In this document: positions 13,501 through 26,048 of the stretch, piece by piece
How positions within the stretch are numbered: position 1 is the first letter of the stretch
Layout of the letters: the number at the start of each line of letters is the position of its first letter
NCBI RefSeq assembly: GCF_000001735.4
Contig: NC_003076.8
Span: 1,364,001-1,428,000, forward strand
Direction of reading: 5' to 3'
From: Arabidopsis thaliana
Taxonomy: Eukaryota > Streptophyta > Magnoliopsida > Brassicales > Brassicaceae
Length of the DNA stretch: 64,000 nucleotides
Notes under the pieces: model-generated
Database searches by the model: none
Told to the model about the DNA's origin: nothing
Seen by the model: the letters and a program-made list of their open reading frames with translations, nothing else
Translations under genes and position numbers: made by a program

Positions 13501-15117
13501 TCTTCTTCATCTTAAAGCGTCGAGTCTAATGCCGATTTCTCTATGGAGAATACTCATCAGGATCATGATACAACCTGCAAACATGTTGCGTTGCCCTTAT
13601 CACAGAGAACAGATCACTCATCTTTTTTTTCAAGAACTCACTCATGCATATTACCACTCACACATACTATCAAATAACACGGCACTAACACTAAAACAAA
13701 TTACTAAGTTACAAACTGTACCAACACAAGATTTGCGGTTATTTATTCCTCTAAGTACCAAACTATTCGTGTCCTCGTTTTAAAACATTTAAATGCAGAG
13801 ACAAAATCAGTTGAAGAAGACCTTAATTAGCTGCAAATATGCGATAATATTTTCCTAGTAATGCCAAGTTGCCAACTATAAAAAATGAGAAGATTGTCGA
13901 AAAGAACCAACTAATTACAAAAACTCATTTCCTCAAATTCTGGTCACGCTTCGCTTTAAACCTGTGTGCTTATCCATTGAAAACAAAACAACATCCCACG
14001 TGTCACCTTCTTTGCCACACGTGTGAATCTTAAACCACACATAGCCGTTAGAGGTAACGTCGTTACCGTGTCTTATGATATACGGAAGTTAACGCCGTTT
14101 GTTTAGTTTTTTCTTTTTAACGTCCGTGACGGTTTCATAACCTCGGGAACTAAGTAAGGAAGAGCTTTTGAAGCAGAGAGTCGTTACGTTTCAAACAACC
14201 GATCATAGTCATAGACACAATTATGGTATTAATTTCATTAATTAGTACTAATTCCCTATCAATTACAAGGAACGCAATTACAAAATTTTGTCTATAATAA
14301 CATCAATTTTAGACCCTCATTTCAAGGAAAAATGTGGGAATGATTCTCCAATGACATATTTATGATTAAAAAGTTCATTTCTCAGGTTCGAAATATTTTG
14401 ACCATTTTGAAATATACTAATAATGTTGTTTAAAAACATATCTTATTAGAATGTTTATATGGTGTTATAGTGTTGAGATATTTTTTTTAAATATAAATAA
14501 TTGAGTACAAATCTATAAATTTAAACAATAAAGAGTGTTATTAACAATTAATGATAAGTAGTAAAAAAAAAAGAATATTCTTCAATAAAAACCGTAATTC
14601 ATTTTTTTCCTATTTTTTAAAAAACAAAACAAAATAAGATAACCATAGGAAATGCCACTCTGTTACAACTCAGCAGTCTAATGATATTTAATAAAATACC
14701 AATTTTAGTGGTTTATGGTCAACAAAAATAGTTTACAAGCTTAGCTAGATGTGAATACATACTATATACTACCAAACTAGTTTATGATTTGTATATGAAT
14801 CAATAAAAGCGTTAGCATAATTAGTATATATAAATGTAACTGTAATTGGACCAAAGAGATAAAGCATCTTGGGTTTAGTAAGCTTTTGAGCTGATGATGC
14901 TTATGTGATTAATGTGAATATAAGAATTAGGGAACAATCTTGTTGTTAATAACAATACTTATAACATTTAAATGCCCTTAAGTATCGTCATAATTACATC
15001 TTTGTCCCTATCCTTCTCTTTTTCACTTTTCCTAATCTCTAATATAAAACCAACTCTTGTCAAATTCAACAAAATTCTCACACAAACCGACCCGACCCGA
15101 ATCTGGCCGGTGAGAAA
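10530..15117. other. 4.6-kb AT-rich spacer; MYB and CAT6 promoter regions
   Basis: I see no supportable gene. The left end holds the MYB promoter and 5' UTR, and the right end the CAT6 promoter. Pyrimidine or A runs occur at 10946-10962 and 12257-12272. Site II-like arms (TGGGCT and AGCCCA) flank about 12284-12298, and TGGGCC occurs near 12380, although no ORF beside them looks real. Two ACGT elements lie at 13997-14025 and are listed separately. Short frames at 11.8, 12.6 and 13.4 kb have no recognisable domain and low-complexity composition. Confidence 0.4.
13997..14025. promoter_or_regulatory. Pair of G-box/ABRE-type ACGT elements
   Basis: CACGTG lies at 13997-14002 and a 10-bp perfect palindrome, CACACGTGTG, at 14016-14025. 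Their centres are about 21 bp (two helical turns) apart. bZIP, bHLH and ABF factors bind such elements, and ABRE pairs are a known requirement for strong ABA response. They lie 1.1 kb upstream of the CAT6 start codon, so control of CAT6 is possible but distal. Confidence 0.4.
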
Positions 15118-18100
15118 ATGGAGGTCCAAAGCAGCAGCAACAATGGTGGTCACTCTTCTTTCTCCAGTCTCCGCGTCTACCTCAACTCTCTTTCCGCGAC
15201 GCCTTCTCGCTTATCCCGCCGCGCTATTTCCGTCTCCACCTCTTCCGACGAGATGAGTCGCGTCCGCGCCGTCTCCGGCGAACAGATGCGCCGTACTCTC
15301 CGGTGGTACGATCTCATTGGACTCGGAATCGGGGGAATGGTCGGCGCCGGTGTCTTTGTCACCACCGGCCGTGCTAGTCGTCTCGACGCCGGTCCTTCAA
15401 TTGTCGTCTCTTACGCCATCGCCGGGCTCTGCGCTCTCCTCTCCGCTTTCTGTTACACCGAATTCGCCGTCCATCTCCCGGTCGCCGGCGGTGCCTTCAG
15501 CTACATCCGTATCACATTCGGTTAGTCTCCCGCGAAAATCATCACTACTCCTCCGATCTGTTCACGGTTTTCTGAAAATTTTAATTTCAAAATCAAAAAC
15601 CGTAACTGATTTCTTTTCTGTTACATTTCCGTTCAGGTGAATTTCCAGCATTTTTCACCGGAGCAAATCTTGTAATGGATTACGTAATGTCAAACGCGGC
15701 CGTTTCGAGAAGCTTCACCGCTTATTTAGGAACAGCTTTCGGGATCTCAACTTCCAAGTGGCGATTCGTCGTCTCCGGTTTACCGAAAGGATTCAACGAG
15801 ATTGATCCAGTCGCAGTTCTCGTCGTCCTCGTAATCACAGTCATCATCTGTTGCAGTACAAGAGAGAGTTCCAAAGTGAACATGATAATGACTGCATTTC
15901 ACATCGCATTCATATTCTTCGTGATCGTGATGGGATTCATAAAAGGAGATTCAAAGAATCTATCCTCACCGGCGAATCCAGAGCACCCCTCGGGATTTTT
16001 TCCGTTCGGCGCGGCGGGAGTTTTCAACGGAGCTGCCATGGTTTACTTAAGCTACATAGGATACGACGCCGTTTCAACCATGGCGGAAGAAGTTGAAAAT
16101 CCGGTCAAAGATATCCCCGTCGGTGTTTCCGGCTCCGTCGCAATCGTCACCGTTCTTTACTGTCTCATGGCAGTCTCTATGTCAATGCTTCTGCCATACG
16201 ATCTGGTCCGTACTTCAAATTTATTATTTTCTTATTGTATATTTCCGTTTTCATAAAGACGGCACGTAGTCTGAGTCTAAAGCTGAAAACGGCGGGGCAT
16301 GTGTTGTTGTAACGCAGATAGATCCGGAGGCGCCGTTTTCCGCGGCGTTCAGAGGATCGAACGGCTGGGAATGGGTGACGAAAGTGGTGGGGATAGGAGC
16401 AAGCTTTGGGATATTAACATCACTTTTGGTGGCAATGTTAGGTCAGGCTCGCTACATGTGTGTCATCGGACGGTCCAGAGTGGTCCCCTTTTGGTTCGCT
16501 AAGATTCATCCCAAAACATCTACGCCAGTCAACGCCTCCACTTTTCTTGGTACGTTTCTTTGTCTTCATTCATTCATCAAAAAAACATTTATTTAATTAC
16601 TGTCAAACAAACAATGATGAAATATAATCAAATCATATATAGTTAAAAATAAATTTTGGTCCAGAAAGTGAGATAGAGGAGTAGTAGTTAGGTTAAAAGG
16701 GGACCCCAATGAGAACCGTTTCGGTTGTTTCCATGATCTTTTTATTGATTTGAACTTTTAACGTTTTCTCTAAATCATACGATCCACGTGATTTCATTAT
16801 ATATACGTGTCCATTTCAATATATTTTAAAGATCAAAAGCTTTTGGACGTTACCATTTTAAAAATCTTCTGCTATCGATTTCGATCGTGACAAGGGCTAT
16901 GTACGTTGTGTAAGTATATCTCAATGTAGGGACATGGTTCAATGTGATTTGTATCATTGTATGGTGTTTAAGACAAGAGTCACAGAGAGAGCATCTGAGT
17001 CCGATTGCTAGATGTCGTTGTTCACCACTGGTTTTCTTTTCTGCTCTGTGAAAAGTTTCGTGTTTTTTGATTGTTCAAAGATTCAATCTTTTCAACGGTC
17101 TTGATTGTGATGGATTTGGTGGGTCTCTTTGGTTCTTTTTGTGTCTCCTTAGTGTTAAAAATACATATTCCACTTTTTTTTAAATAAAAATACGATAGTT
17201 GGATTATTAGTCATCCATTGGACGACTAGTAGTTAATCAATCATTTTTTTATTTCATTTTTTTTGTGAAGATACTACTAAGCCTAGTCGGCTGATATTTT
17301 GACAACTCCAACTTTTCGTAATTTCCGGAACATCTGGCTGAGCTATGCAACTCGTGAGTTGTTAGGTACCAGGATTTAGAATAATGACCATCTTTGATAA
17401 AATACATAGAAGATTGGAAAACATATACTAACGTTTAGAGCCATATTTATATGCATAATCTTTGTAACAAGCATTGTTTTCCTCATTAAGTTACTCTCAT
17501 GCCTTTGTCACAAAATGGATCATTATAAAGGGGGTCATCATCGTTCAACCTTATCCTTGCTAATTTTAGCACCCACTAACTCACATTTGCTATATCCATC
17601 AATAGCATTGACAAAAAGACAAAATAAAGGAACAAATCCTCCCACTACCATTCATTTCAAATTTGGACTTTTTTCACTAGTCGAATCATCTACAGTTATA
17701 GAGAATATGACCATTGACCAATCTTATTAACGTTCGTATATTTTATCCCTTATCAGGCATTTTCACGGCGGCTCTTGCGCTTTTCACCGACCTAAACGTC
17801 CTCCTAAACCTCGTATCCATTGGAACACTATTTGTCTTCTACATGGTCGCAAACGCTCTCATCTTCAGACGTTACGTCCCGGTTGGACCCACCAAGCCGT
17901 GGCCCACACTCTGCTTCCTCACACTATTCTCCATAACCTCTCTCGTCTTCACCCTCATCTGGAAACTTGTGCCGGAAGGTAAGCCTAAAGCTTTCATGCT
18001 CGGTGCCAGTGCGGTGGTGGCTATAGCCATCGTGCTGAGCTTTCAGTGCGTGGTTCCCCAGGCTAGGAAACCTGAGTTGTGGGGAGTCCCGTTCATGCCG

Positions 18101-18304
18101 TGGACCCCGTGCGTGTCGATATTCTTGAACATTTTTTTGCTTGGTTCGTTGGACGCACCCTCTTACGTCCGGTTTGGATTCTTCTCCGGTTTGATCGTGC
18201 TCGTGTATTTGTTTTATGGCGTTCATGCGAGTTCTGATGCTGAAGCGAATGGATCTTTTGGTGTGAAAGATGGACAAGTCATGAAAGAGCTAATTGAAGT
18301 GTGA
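15118..18304 (+). CDS. CAT6: Cationic amino acid transporter (APC superfamily), CAT6
   Basis: Four exons, 15118-15520, 15637-16205, 16318-16549 and 17757-18304, join in phase to give 583 residues, the usual length of plant CATs. After a ~60-residue hydrophilic N terminus, TM1 carries the APC signature (LIGLGIGGMVGAGVFVTTG). The conserved GFMPWTPC-like loop appears as VPFMPWTPCVSIFLNIFLL near the C terminus, and about 14 hydrophobic helices can be counted. The family imports cationic and some large neutral amino acids by proton symport; CAT6 is described as a plasma-membrane transporter with high expression in sink tissue. The third intron is unusually long (16550-17756, 1.2 kb) and AT-rich. 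Upstream ATGs are not in frame with a signal or domain, so 15118 is the best start. Confidence 0.94.
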
Positions 18305-20539
18305 AAAGTATTTATTTAGTTTAGTTTTCTAAAGCATCATGAACCAAAATGTAATTAAACTCTCTAATTTTTTTTCTACATGAGGGGGTTTGAAATATTA
18401 ATGAGAAAATATTAAATACAACTTTAGGAAAAAAAAGAATATGTATTTTGGTTTAACGAACGACCAAAATGAAATCGGTCATATGCAAGTCAATCTGTTG
18501 AGAGAATAGAGAAACTGATGATATTTTTGTTTTACCGTTGTGTACAATTCACAACACACAATATTTTTAAATACAGTACAAACTATTAGGTTACAAGTTT
18601 TTGAGATTGAAAGATCAAATCTTTGTCAAACCTATAAGGCAAGATCACGTATGAAATATACATGTGATAGATAACATTAATAAATGGAAACGTTAGATAG
18701 ACATAGGTCTCTCATAAATACGAGATGGCGTACAATTGAAAACGATGGGTCCCCATCTTTCTCACGGGACACACATACGTGACATTATCCGCAACTTCAT
18801 ATATATCCAACAAGATCACCTTTTCTTTTTCATTTTTTTGTTCACAATCACTTGTTTCAAATTCCTTGAGGATATTTATACATTCTTTTATTATTTGCAT
18901 TTATATATTCTATATATCAATAGTACTATTGAACTTTCGTAAACAAAGAACCATGCACAAAAAGTTTCAGTTTATTAAAGATGTCTTCATTTTTCTACTT
19001 TTATTTCTTATCAAGTATGATTTAGTTTATCTTATTGATTTCATAAAGATGAATGTCTAAGGTAGGATCGAATATGTGATCTCAATTAGTATAATCAGTC
19101 CAATTATTCTTTTAGTGAACACTACCAATAGGCAATAATTATGTGAGTAATTTAGTTAGGATAACATACATAATTACATTTTTATATATTTTGAAGTGGA
19201 TGATATAAATCTCGAATCTAAATGAACTGTGTTTAAGTGGGAGACGACACTTGCTTGTATTCTCTCTCTTTTTGGTAACTATATTCGTAAGGATGGGGTC
19301 CAAAGAAAAGCCCAATATTTTCAAGATCGTCACATTGTTGGAAGCTTTATTTTTACATTATTTATGGATTTGTTTATAAGAAATATTCTGCCAATAAGAA
19401 GATGTGATTCTATTGGCAATACAAAGATTTGATGTCTTTCTAGAAACCCCACTTTACTCAAAGTAATGAGTTCCCTCTGTAAAAGGGTTCAACTCTAAGC
19501 GTGATCAGTGCTTCTTTTTAAAACTTTCCTTTATCCTAATTACAAACCTTAATATTGGATTCTACATTGGATTAACTACCAAAATTTTGACTTTTGAGGT
19601 TTACAAAAAGACAACATGTATTTTGTTTAACAACGGCCATGAAAGAACCTATTTTCTTCATTTTTTTTTTTTTTTGGTACAACCTGTCTAAACTAACAAA
19701 ATATCTTGGATTTAGGATCATTATTATTGCATTATAATTATCGGCTATCAATTTCTGAAATGCACTAGAGTAAATGAAGAAAACTAGAGCTTAATCCTTG
19801 ATTAAATAAATTATATAGAACACGGGACCACGAAAATGTCAACCTCTTATAAACCATTCAAAGCAAAATCTAAGGCAAGTTGTGTAGAAGATAGAGTGAG
19901 CCCATTAATCCATAGCTATATAGGTCTAATCAATTATTTCACTTTTTTGTTGACATTTTTATCACGAAATTTTTTTCCGACTTCTCATGAGCTTTGACAT
20001 TCGCTTAAAGAAAAAAAGATCTTTATGTATAAAATAGTGTTTTCCAAAAAAGAAATCATAAGAGGAAAGATAGGAAGAAGGATAAGACTTTGATTCTCAC
20101 CAAACAGCGAAGTTTTTGGCAACTTGCAACACCCTCCACATTTTAATTATCCAAATAAAGTTAAATAAAAAGTTAAACTTAGACATTCTATTCCATGATG
20201 TTAAAATCTTGTCGTCAAGTTGGTCTTACTCATATTTCAACATTCTTAATCATACAAATACGGAATCGCAAATCTTATTTATCTGCTTTCTTTCACCAAT
20301 TGTAATAGATTATTATATTTTGAACAAACAACATTTATGACTTTACAATTTAACAAATATAAGATAGAAAAAAACAAGTTAAAAATATATAATCATCTGT
20401 TAATATGGCATTAACCATTCCCGCCAAATTTCCAAATAAGTTGTATAACAAAAAAAAAGAGCAGACTTGAGAAAAAGCCCATCAATATTCGAATGTGATA
20501 GTACACTTTAGGCATTTAGGCCTTTGGCCCAAACTAAGT
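18305..20539. other. 2.2-kb spacer between CAT6 and the DYW PPR gene
   Basis: AT-rich sequence with a T run at 19661-19675. The last 80 bp before the PPR start contain GCCCA (20478-20482) and GGCCCA (20526-20531), reverse-strand site II-like motifs often found at genes for organellar proteins. I see no other gene. Confidence 0.4.
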
Positions 20540-22447
20540 ATGTTGTCTCCTTCGCTGCCAAGGATGAACATTCTTGGTTTCACGGTGAACTTCTTGATCC
20601 GATGCAAAGTCTTACCCAGAAGAAGCAATACGAGTTCTCTCTCCCGAAACATCTCCGTACTCGCCAGTTATGATCAGGAGGAAGTATCACCGGGACGATA
20701 TAGCAATGAGTTTTCGAATCGTAACTTGGTGCACGAAATTTTACAGCTTTGTGCTAGAAACGGAGCTGTTATGGAAGCAAAAGCTTGCCATGGGAAGATT
20801 ATTCGTATTGATTTGGAGGGAGATGTTACTCTGTTGAATGTTCTTATTAATGCTTATTCCAAGTGTGGTTTTGTGGAGCTTGCCCGCCAAGTGTTTGATG
20901 GAATGCTTGAGAGAAGCTTGGTTTCTTGGAACACCATGATTGGTTTGTATACACGGAATAGAATGGAGTCAGAAGCATTGGATATTTTCTTGGAGATGCG
21001 AAACGAAGGGTTTAAGTTTAGTGAATTCACTATATCGAGTGTTCTTTCTGCTTGTGGGGTAAATTGTGATGCCTTGGAATGCAAAAAATTGCATTGTTTG
21101 TCAGTGAAGACATGTATTGACTTGAACTTGTATGTTGGTACTGCTTTGCTTGATCTTTACGCAAAATGTGGGATGATCAAGGATGCAGTGCAGGTTTTCG
21201 AGTCTATGCAGGACAAGAGTTCAGTTACATGGAGTTCTATGGTGGCAGGTTATGTTCAGAACAAGAATTATGAAGAGGCACTCCTTCTTTACCGTCGAGC
21301 TCAGAGAATGAGTTTAGAGCAGAATCAGTTCACATTATCTTCAGTAATTTGCGCTTGTTCAAATCTGGCAGCTTTAATAGAAGGGAAACAGATGCATGCT
21401 GTTATATGTAAGTCCGGGTTTGGTTCTAATGTCTTTGTGGCATCCTCTGCAGTAGATATGTATGCTAAATGTGGAAGCTTGAGAGAGTCTTATATTATTT
21501 TCTCGGAAGTGCAAGAGAAGAATCTTGAGCTTTGGAACACGATCATCTCGGGGTTTGCAAAGCATGCTCGTCCTAAGGAAGTGATGATCTTGTTTGAGAA
21601 AATGCAACAAGATGGAATGCACCCAAATGAGGTTACTTTTAGTTCCTTGTTATCGGTTTGTGGTCACACGGGTTTGGTCGAGGAAGGAAGGAGATTTTTC
21701 AAACTCATGAGAACCACTTACGGTCTGTCGCCTAATGTGGTTCATTACTCATGTATGGTTGATATTCTTGGTCGTGCTGGTCTATTGTCTGAAGCGTACG
21801 AGTTGATAAAGTCTATTCCTTTCGATCCTACAGCTTCCATTTGGGGTTCTCTTCTAGCTTCTTGTCGAGTCTACAAAAATCTCGAGCTGGCAGAAGTTGC
21901 AGCCGAGAAACTATTCGAATTAGAACCAGAAAACGCCGGTAATCACGTCTTACTATCCAATATATACGCGGCAAACAAACAGTGGGAGGAAATCGCCAAG
22001 TCAAGGAAGCTTTTAAGGGACTGCGACGTGAAGAAAGTAAGAGGAAAAAGTTGGATTGACATTAAAGACAAGGTCCATACTTTCAGTGTTGGAGAGAGCG
22101 GTCATCCGAGAATCCGTGAGATCTGTTCGACGCTAGACAATCTAGTAATCAAATTCAGAAAGTTTGGATATAAACCAAGCGTAGAACACGAGCTGCACGA
22201 TGTGGAGATAGGAAAGAAAGAGGAGCTTTTGATGCAGCATAGTGAGAAGCTGGCATTGGTTTTTGGGTTAATGTGTTTACCAGAGAGTTCTCCAGTGAGG
22301 ATTATGAAGAATCTGAGGATTTGTGTGGATTGCCATGAGTTCATGAAGGCTGCATCAATGGCTACAAGAAGATTTATCATTGTTAGAGATGTTAATAGGT
22401 TTCACCATTTCAGTGATGGTCATTGTTCTTGTGGCGATTTTTGGTGA
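20540..22447 (+). CDS. PLS-class pentatricopeptide repeat protein with E and DYW domains
   Basis: An intronless frame of 635 codons is read from the ATG at 20540. An earlier in-frame ATG at 20495 would add 15 residues, but it lies upstream of the GGCCCA promoter-type motif, so I prefer 20540. The N terminus is rich in Arg and Ser, as in an organelle presequence. PLS repeats run from about residue 60 to 470 (for example [20 protein letters not shown]), followed by E motifs. The C-terminal DYW deaminase shows the zinc-binding HSEKLA motif, the CVDCHEFMK motif and the CSCGDFW terminus (DFW in place of DYW). Such proteins convert specific C to U in plastid or mitochondrial RNA; the repeats choose the site and the DYW domain is the likely deaminase. 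The RNA target cannot be read here. Probably At5g04780. Confidence 0.93.
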
Positions 22448-22553
22448 CAAAGACAAACTCTGTTTTATTATTGATCTCACAGATAAATAAATTATTTTTT
22501 CCAACGAATGTTTTAAATTATGATTGCGTCAATTTGTTGGGCTTATTGGCCAA

Positions 22554-23731
22554 TAGGCAAAACGAAGAGCATAACAAAGCAGCTCTCAGAGAGGCAAAGG
22601 TAAAACTTTTCAAGGCTTTGCTGATGATTTTCACTTAATTACTACCTAGTTAATTCGTAGACGCTTTCTGATCTTTATGATATAGATCAAAGAGCTTAAG
22701 GCTCTCATAGGTCAGCTTTCTGGAAGGAGTTCACTGTATTGTTCAGATGCATGTCTGAAGAGATATCTGGAAGCGAGGAATTGGAACGTAGGCAAAGCCA
22801 AGAAGATGTTCGAGGAGACGCTGAAATGGAGATCGAGTTTTAAACCCGAGGAAATCTGATGGCTATGCATCATTACTAAATCTTGGAATCCTTTTGAGAC
22901 TTCCTATCTAACCAAAACTTACCCGTTGCGTTTTGCTTTTTACTAGAATGAAGTTTCAGGTGAAGGTGAGGCTGGTAAAGTTTACAAAGCTGGATTCCAT
23001 GACAGGCATGGAAGAACGGTTCTTATACTGAGACCCGGCTTGCAGGAATCTAATGATCATTTTTCTTAGTTAATGAGTTAACTTCAAAGCACAAGCTAAA
23101 ACTTCCATTTTCATTGACATTTTTTGTAGAACACAAAATCATTGTATCTCATTGCGAATGCTATTCTGAATCTGCCAGAGGATCAAGAACAGATGTCTTG
23201 GCTTATTGACTTCACGGGTTGGTCAATGAGCACTAGTGTGCCTATTAAATCTGCCAGAGAAACTATTAACATACTGCAAAATCACTACCCTGAGAGACTA
23301 GCTGTAGCTTTCCTCTATAATCCTCCAAGACTCTTTGAGGCATTCTGGAAGGTTAGACGAATCACTTCATCTATGACTCATAGTTAGACAATACATTGGT
23401 TTGGTTAAGACAACTTTGTGTGTGTTTTGTTCGTCTATATGTGCAGGAACATGCAAAGACATTCGTCAAGGTGAAGTTTGTTTACCCAAAGAACCAGGAA
23501 AGCGTGGAGCTTATGAGCACATTTTTCGACGAGGAAAATCTCCCAACCGAATTTGGAGGGAAAGCTTTGTTGCAATATAACTATGAAGAGTTCTCTAAGC
23601 AAATGAACCAAGACGATGTTAAAACTGCAAACTTTTGGGGATTGTGTAACAGTAACAATAACCAGCTGCACGCGAGCAACGGGTTTTCTGGAGCTGAGAT
23701 TGCCCCTGAGCCAGTCCAAACACACCCTTGA
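22554..23731 (+). pseudogene. Decayed Sec14-like (CRAL-TRIO) lipid-transfer protein gene
   Basis: Exon-like blocks at about 22554-22599, 22686-22862, 22947-23045, 23130-23351 and 23447-23731 encode a CRAL-TRIO protein (SDACLKRYLEARNWNVGKAK; GRTVLILRPGLQ; QMSWLIDFTGWSMST; FWGLCNS near the end). The family moves phosphatidylinositol and similar lipids between membranes. Several faults are visible. The first block has no in-frame ATG. An in-frame TGA lies at 22857-22859, where relatives normally have a sense codon before Trp. The following donor reads CT instead of GT at 22863-22864, and the donor after 23045 reads GA instead of GT. The fourth block appears to lack several codons after NTKSL, and the segment leading into the last block is also short. 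Acceptors and most of the sequence remain good, so decay is recent. It starts only ~100 bp after the PPR stop codon. Expression from another start cannot be excluded. Confidence 0.75.
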
Positions 23732-24192
23732 CTGTTTTTAAAGGCAATGTATTGTTATAACCAACCCTTTTGAATCTTAGCTCTTGATGCTAACTAGAGA
23801 GGTTGTATGATTTAGACATAGCATTTGAATAAAATAAAGAGGGGTTGTGTGTGTGTATTAGTAACTCTTGCAAGGCTTGTAAGTGAATCCAAAAACTCTT
23901 TACACTCATAAGCATTTTATTAACAGGAAGCAGAAAATAAGATTCACATTACCAGCAACAAGCTTTGTTTCTTTCAATCTGAATCTGACCAAACACAAGA
24001 AGAAGGGAAAATGAATTCTTTCAAAATTTGAAGGCACAAAGAGATTAAAAAAAGTACATAAAACAAAAATTATACTAGACAGCAGTATTAGCTTAGACTA
24101 TATAGCTTAGAGTTCTGCAGTCAAAAGTGATGTGCAACGGATTGGAGTTAGAGCCTAGAGGGAGAGAGAGAGAGTAGGCAATTTGAATGAAA
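23732..24192. other. Spacer between two damaged, convergent gene copies
   Basis: The 460 bp contain the 3' flanks of the Sec14-like copy (+) and the small membrane-protein copy (-). A short GT-rich run lies at about 23844-23857 and a GA run at 24159-24174. No gene is seen. Confidence 0.4.
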
Positions 24193-24361
24193 CTAGATAA
24201 TCCTCCTTCTGAAGTTTCTGGTGGTTGATTGATAGGTGCGAACCAGCAGGCCAACCCCAATGCCAAAAACCTACACAGACACCAAGACCAATTCCCACAC
24301 CAGCGTTGAACCACGACATCTCACCATCTTCACCATCTGCGTACTCTCTATTCCAATACAT
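24193..24361 (-). pseudogene. Small Gly-rich membrane protein with one-base frameshift
   Basis: Reading down from the ATG at 24361 gives an acidic start and then MSWFNAGVGIGLGVCVGF, a glycine-zipper-like membrane segment. At the A run 24265-24269 (T run on the coding strand) the frame is lost. Shifting by one base restores the C terminus that I know from the intact plant family of about 50-60 residues: GIGVGLLVRTYQSTTRNFRR, ending at a stop at 24193-24195. So the copy looks intact apart from one extra base in a homopolymer. As the sequence stands, the unshifted frame runs on with an unrelated tail (GWPAGSHLSINHQ and on). The function of the family is unknown to me. It may be a recent pseudogene, a strain-specific allele, or a real gene read with slippage. 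Confidence 0.55.
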
Positions 24362-25642
<1,281 letters not shown>

Positions 25643-26048
25643 GATGGCTTTGTTATCATCAGCCAATCAAGGCAAACGACTGGCTCTCTTTTTTCACAGT
25701 TAGGGATAAGAAAGACATGTGTGTTCTTGGAAAGTTTATTGTTTCTTTTGATTCAAGTTTTTATGTCTTAAACTCAGAGTGAGACTCTTTCGTATTAATG
25801 GGTTTTGAGTTATGTGGAACCAAAATTGGAGTTAAAACTTTCGATAGTAACAATATCTTTTGCTTATCAGATCCGAGTTGATTCATGGGGGAGAAAATAT
25901 CGAAATTCACCTGAAACTTTCTCGAAAGTTGGGTTAATACTTATTTGGACTTTGAGAAGGGCAATTTGGTAAAATTTCAAAAGTTATAAGGATTATGTTT
26001 CGTTATAACCAGAGAGAAGAGATACTAGAGAGAAGGGAAAGATAGAGA
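25643..26048. other. Spacer between RPS17 and PPR4
   Basis: The 405 bp hold the RPS17 3' UTR and the PPR4 promoter and leader. GA-rich leader sequence precedes the ATG (26011-26047). No further gene is seen. Confidence 0.4.

Noticed and set aside
11796..13783. Three plus-strand frames of 66-117 codons (11.8, 12.6 and 13.4 kb)
   Set aside because: No domain, no splice-compatible neighbours and composition typical of AT-rich spacer.
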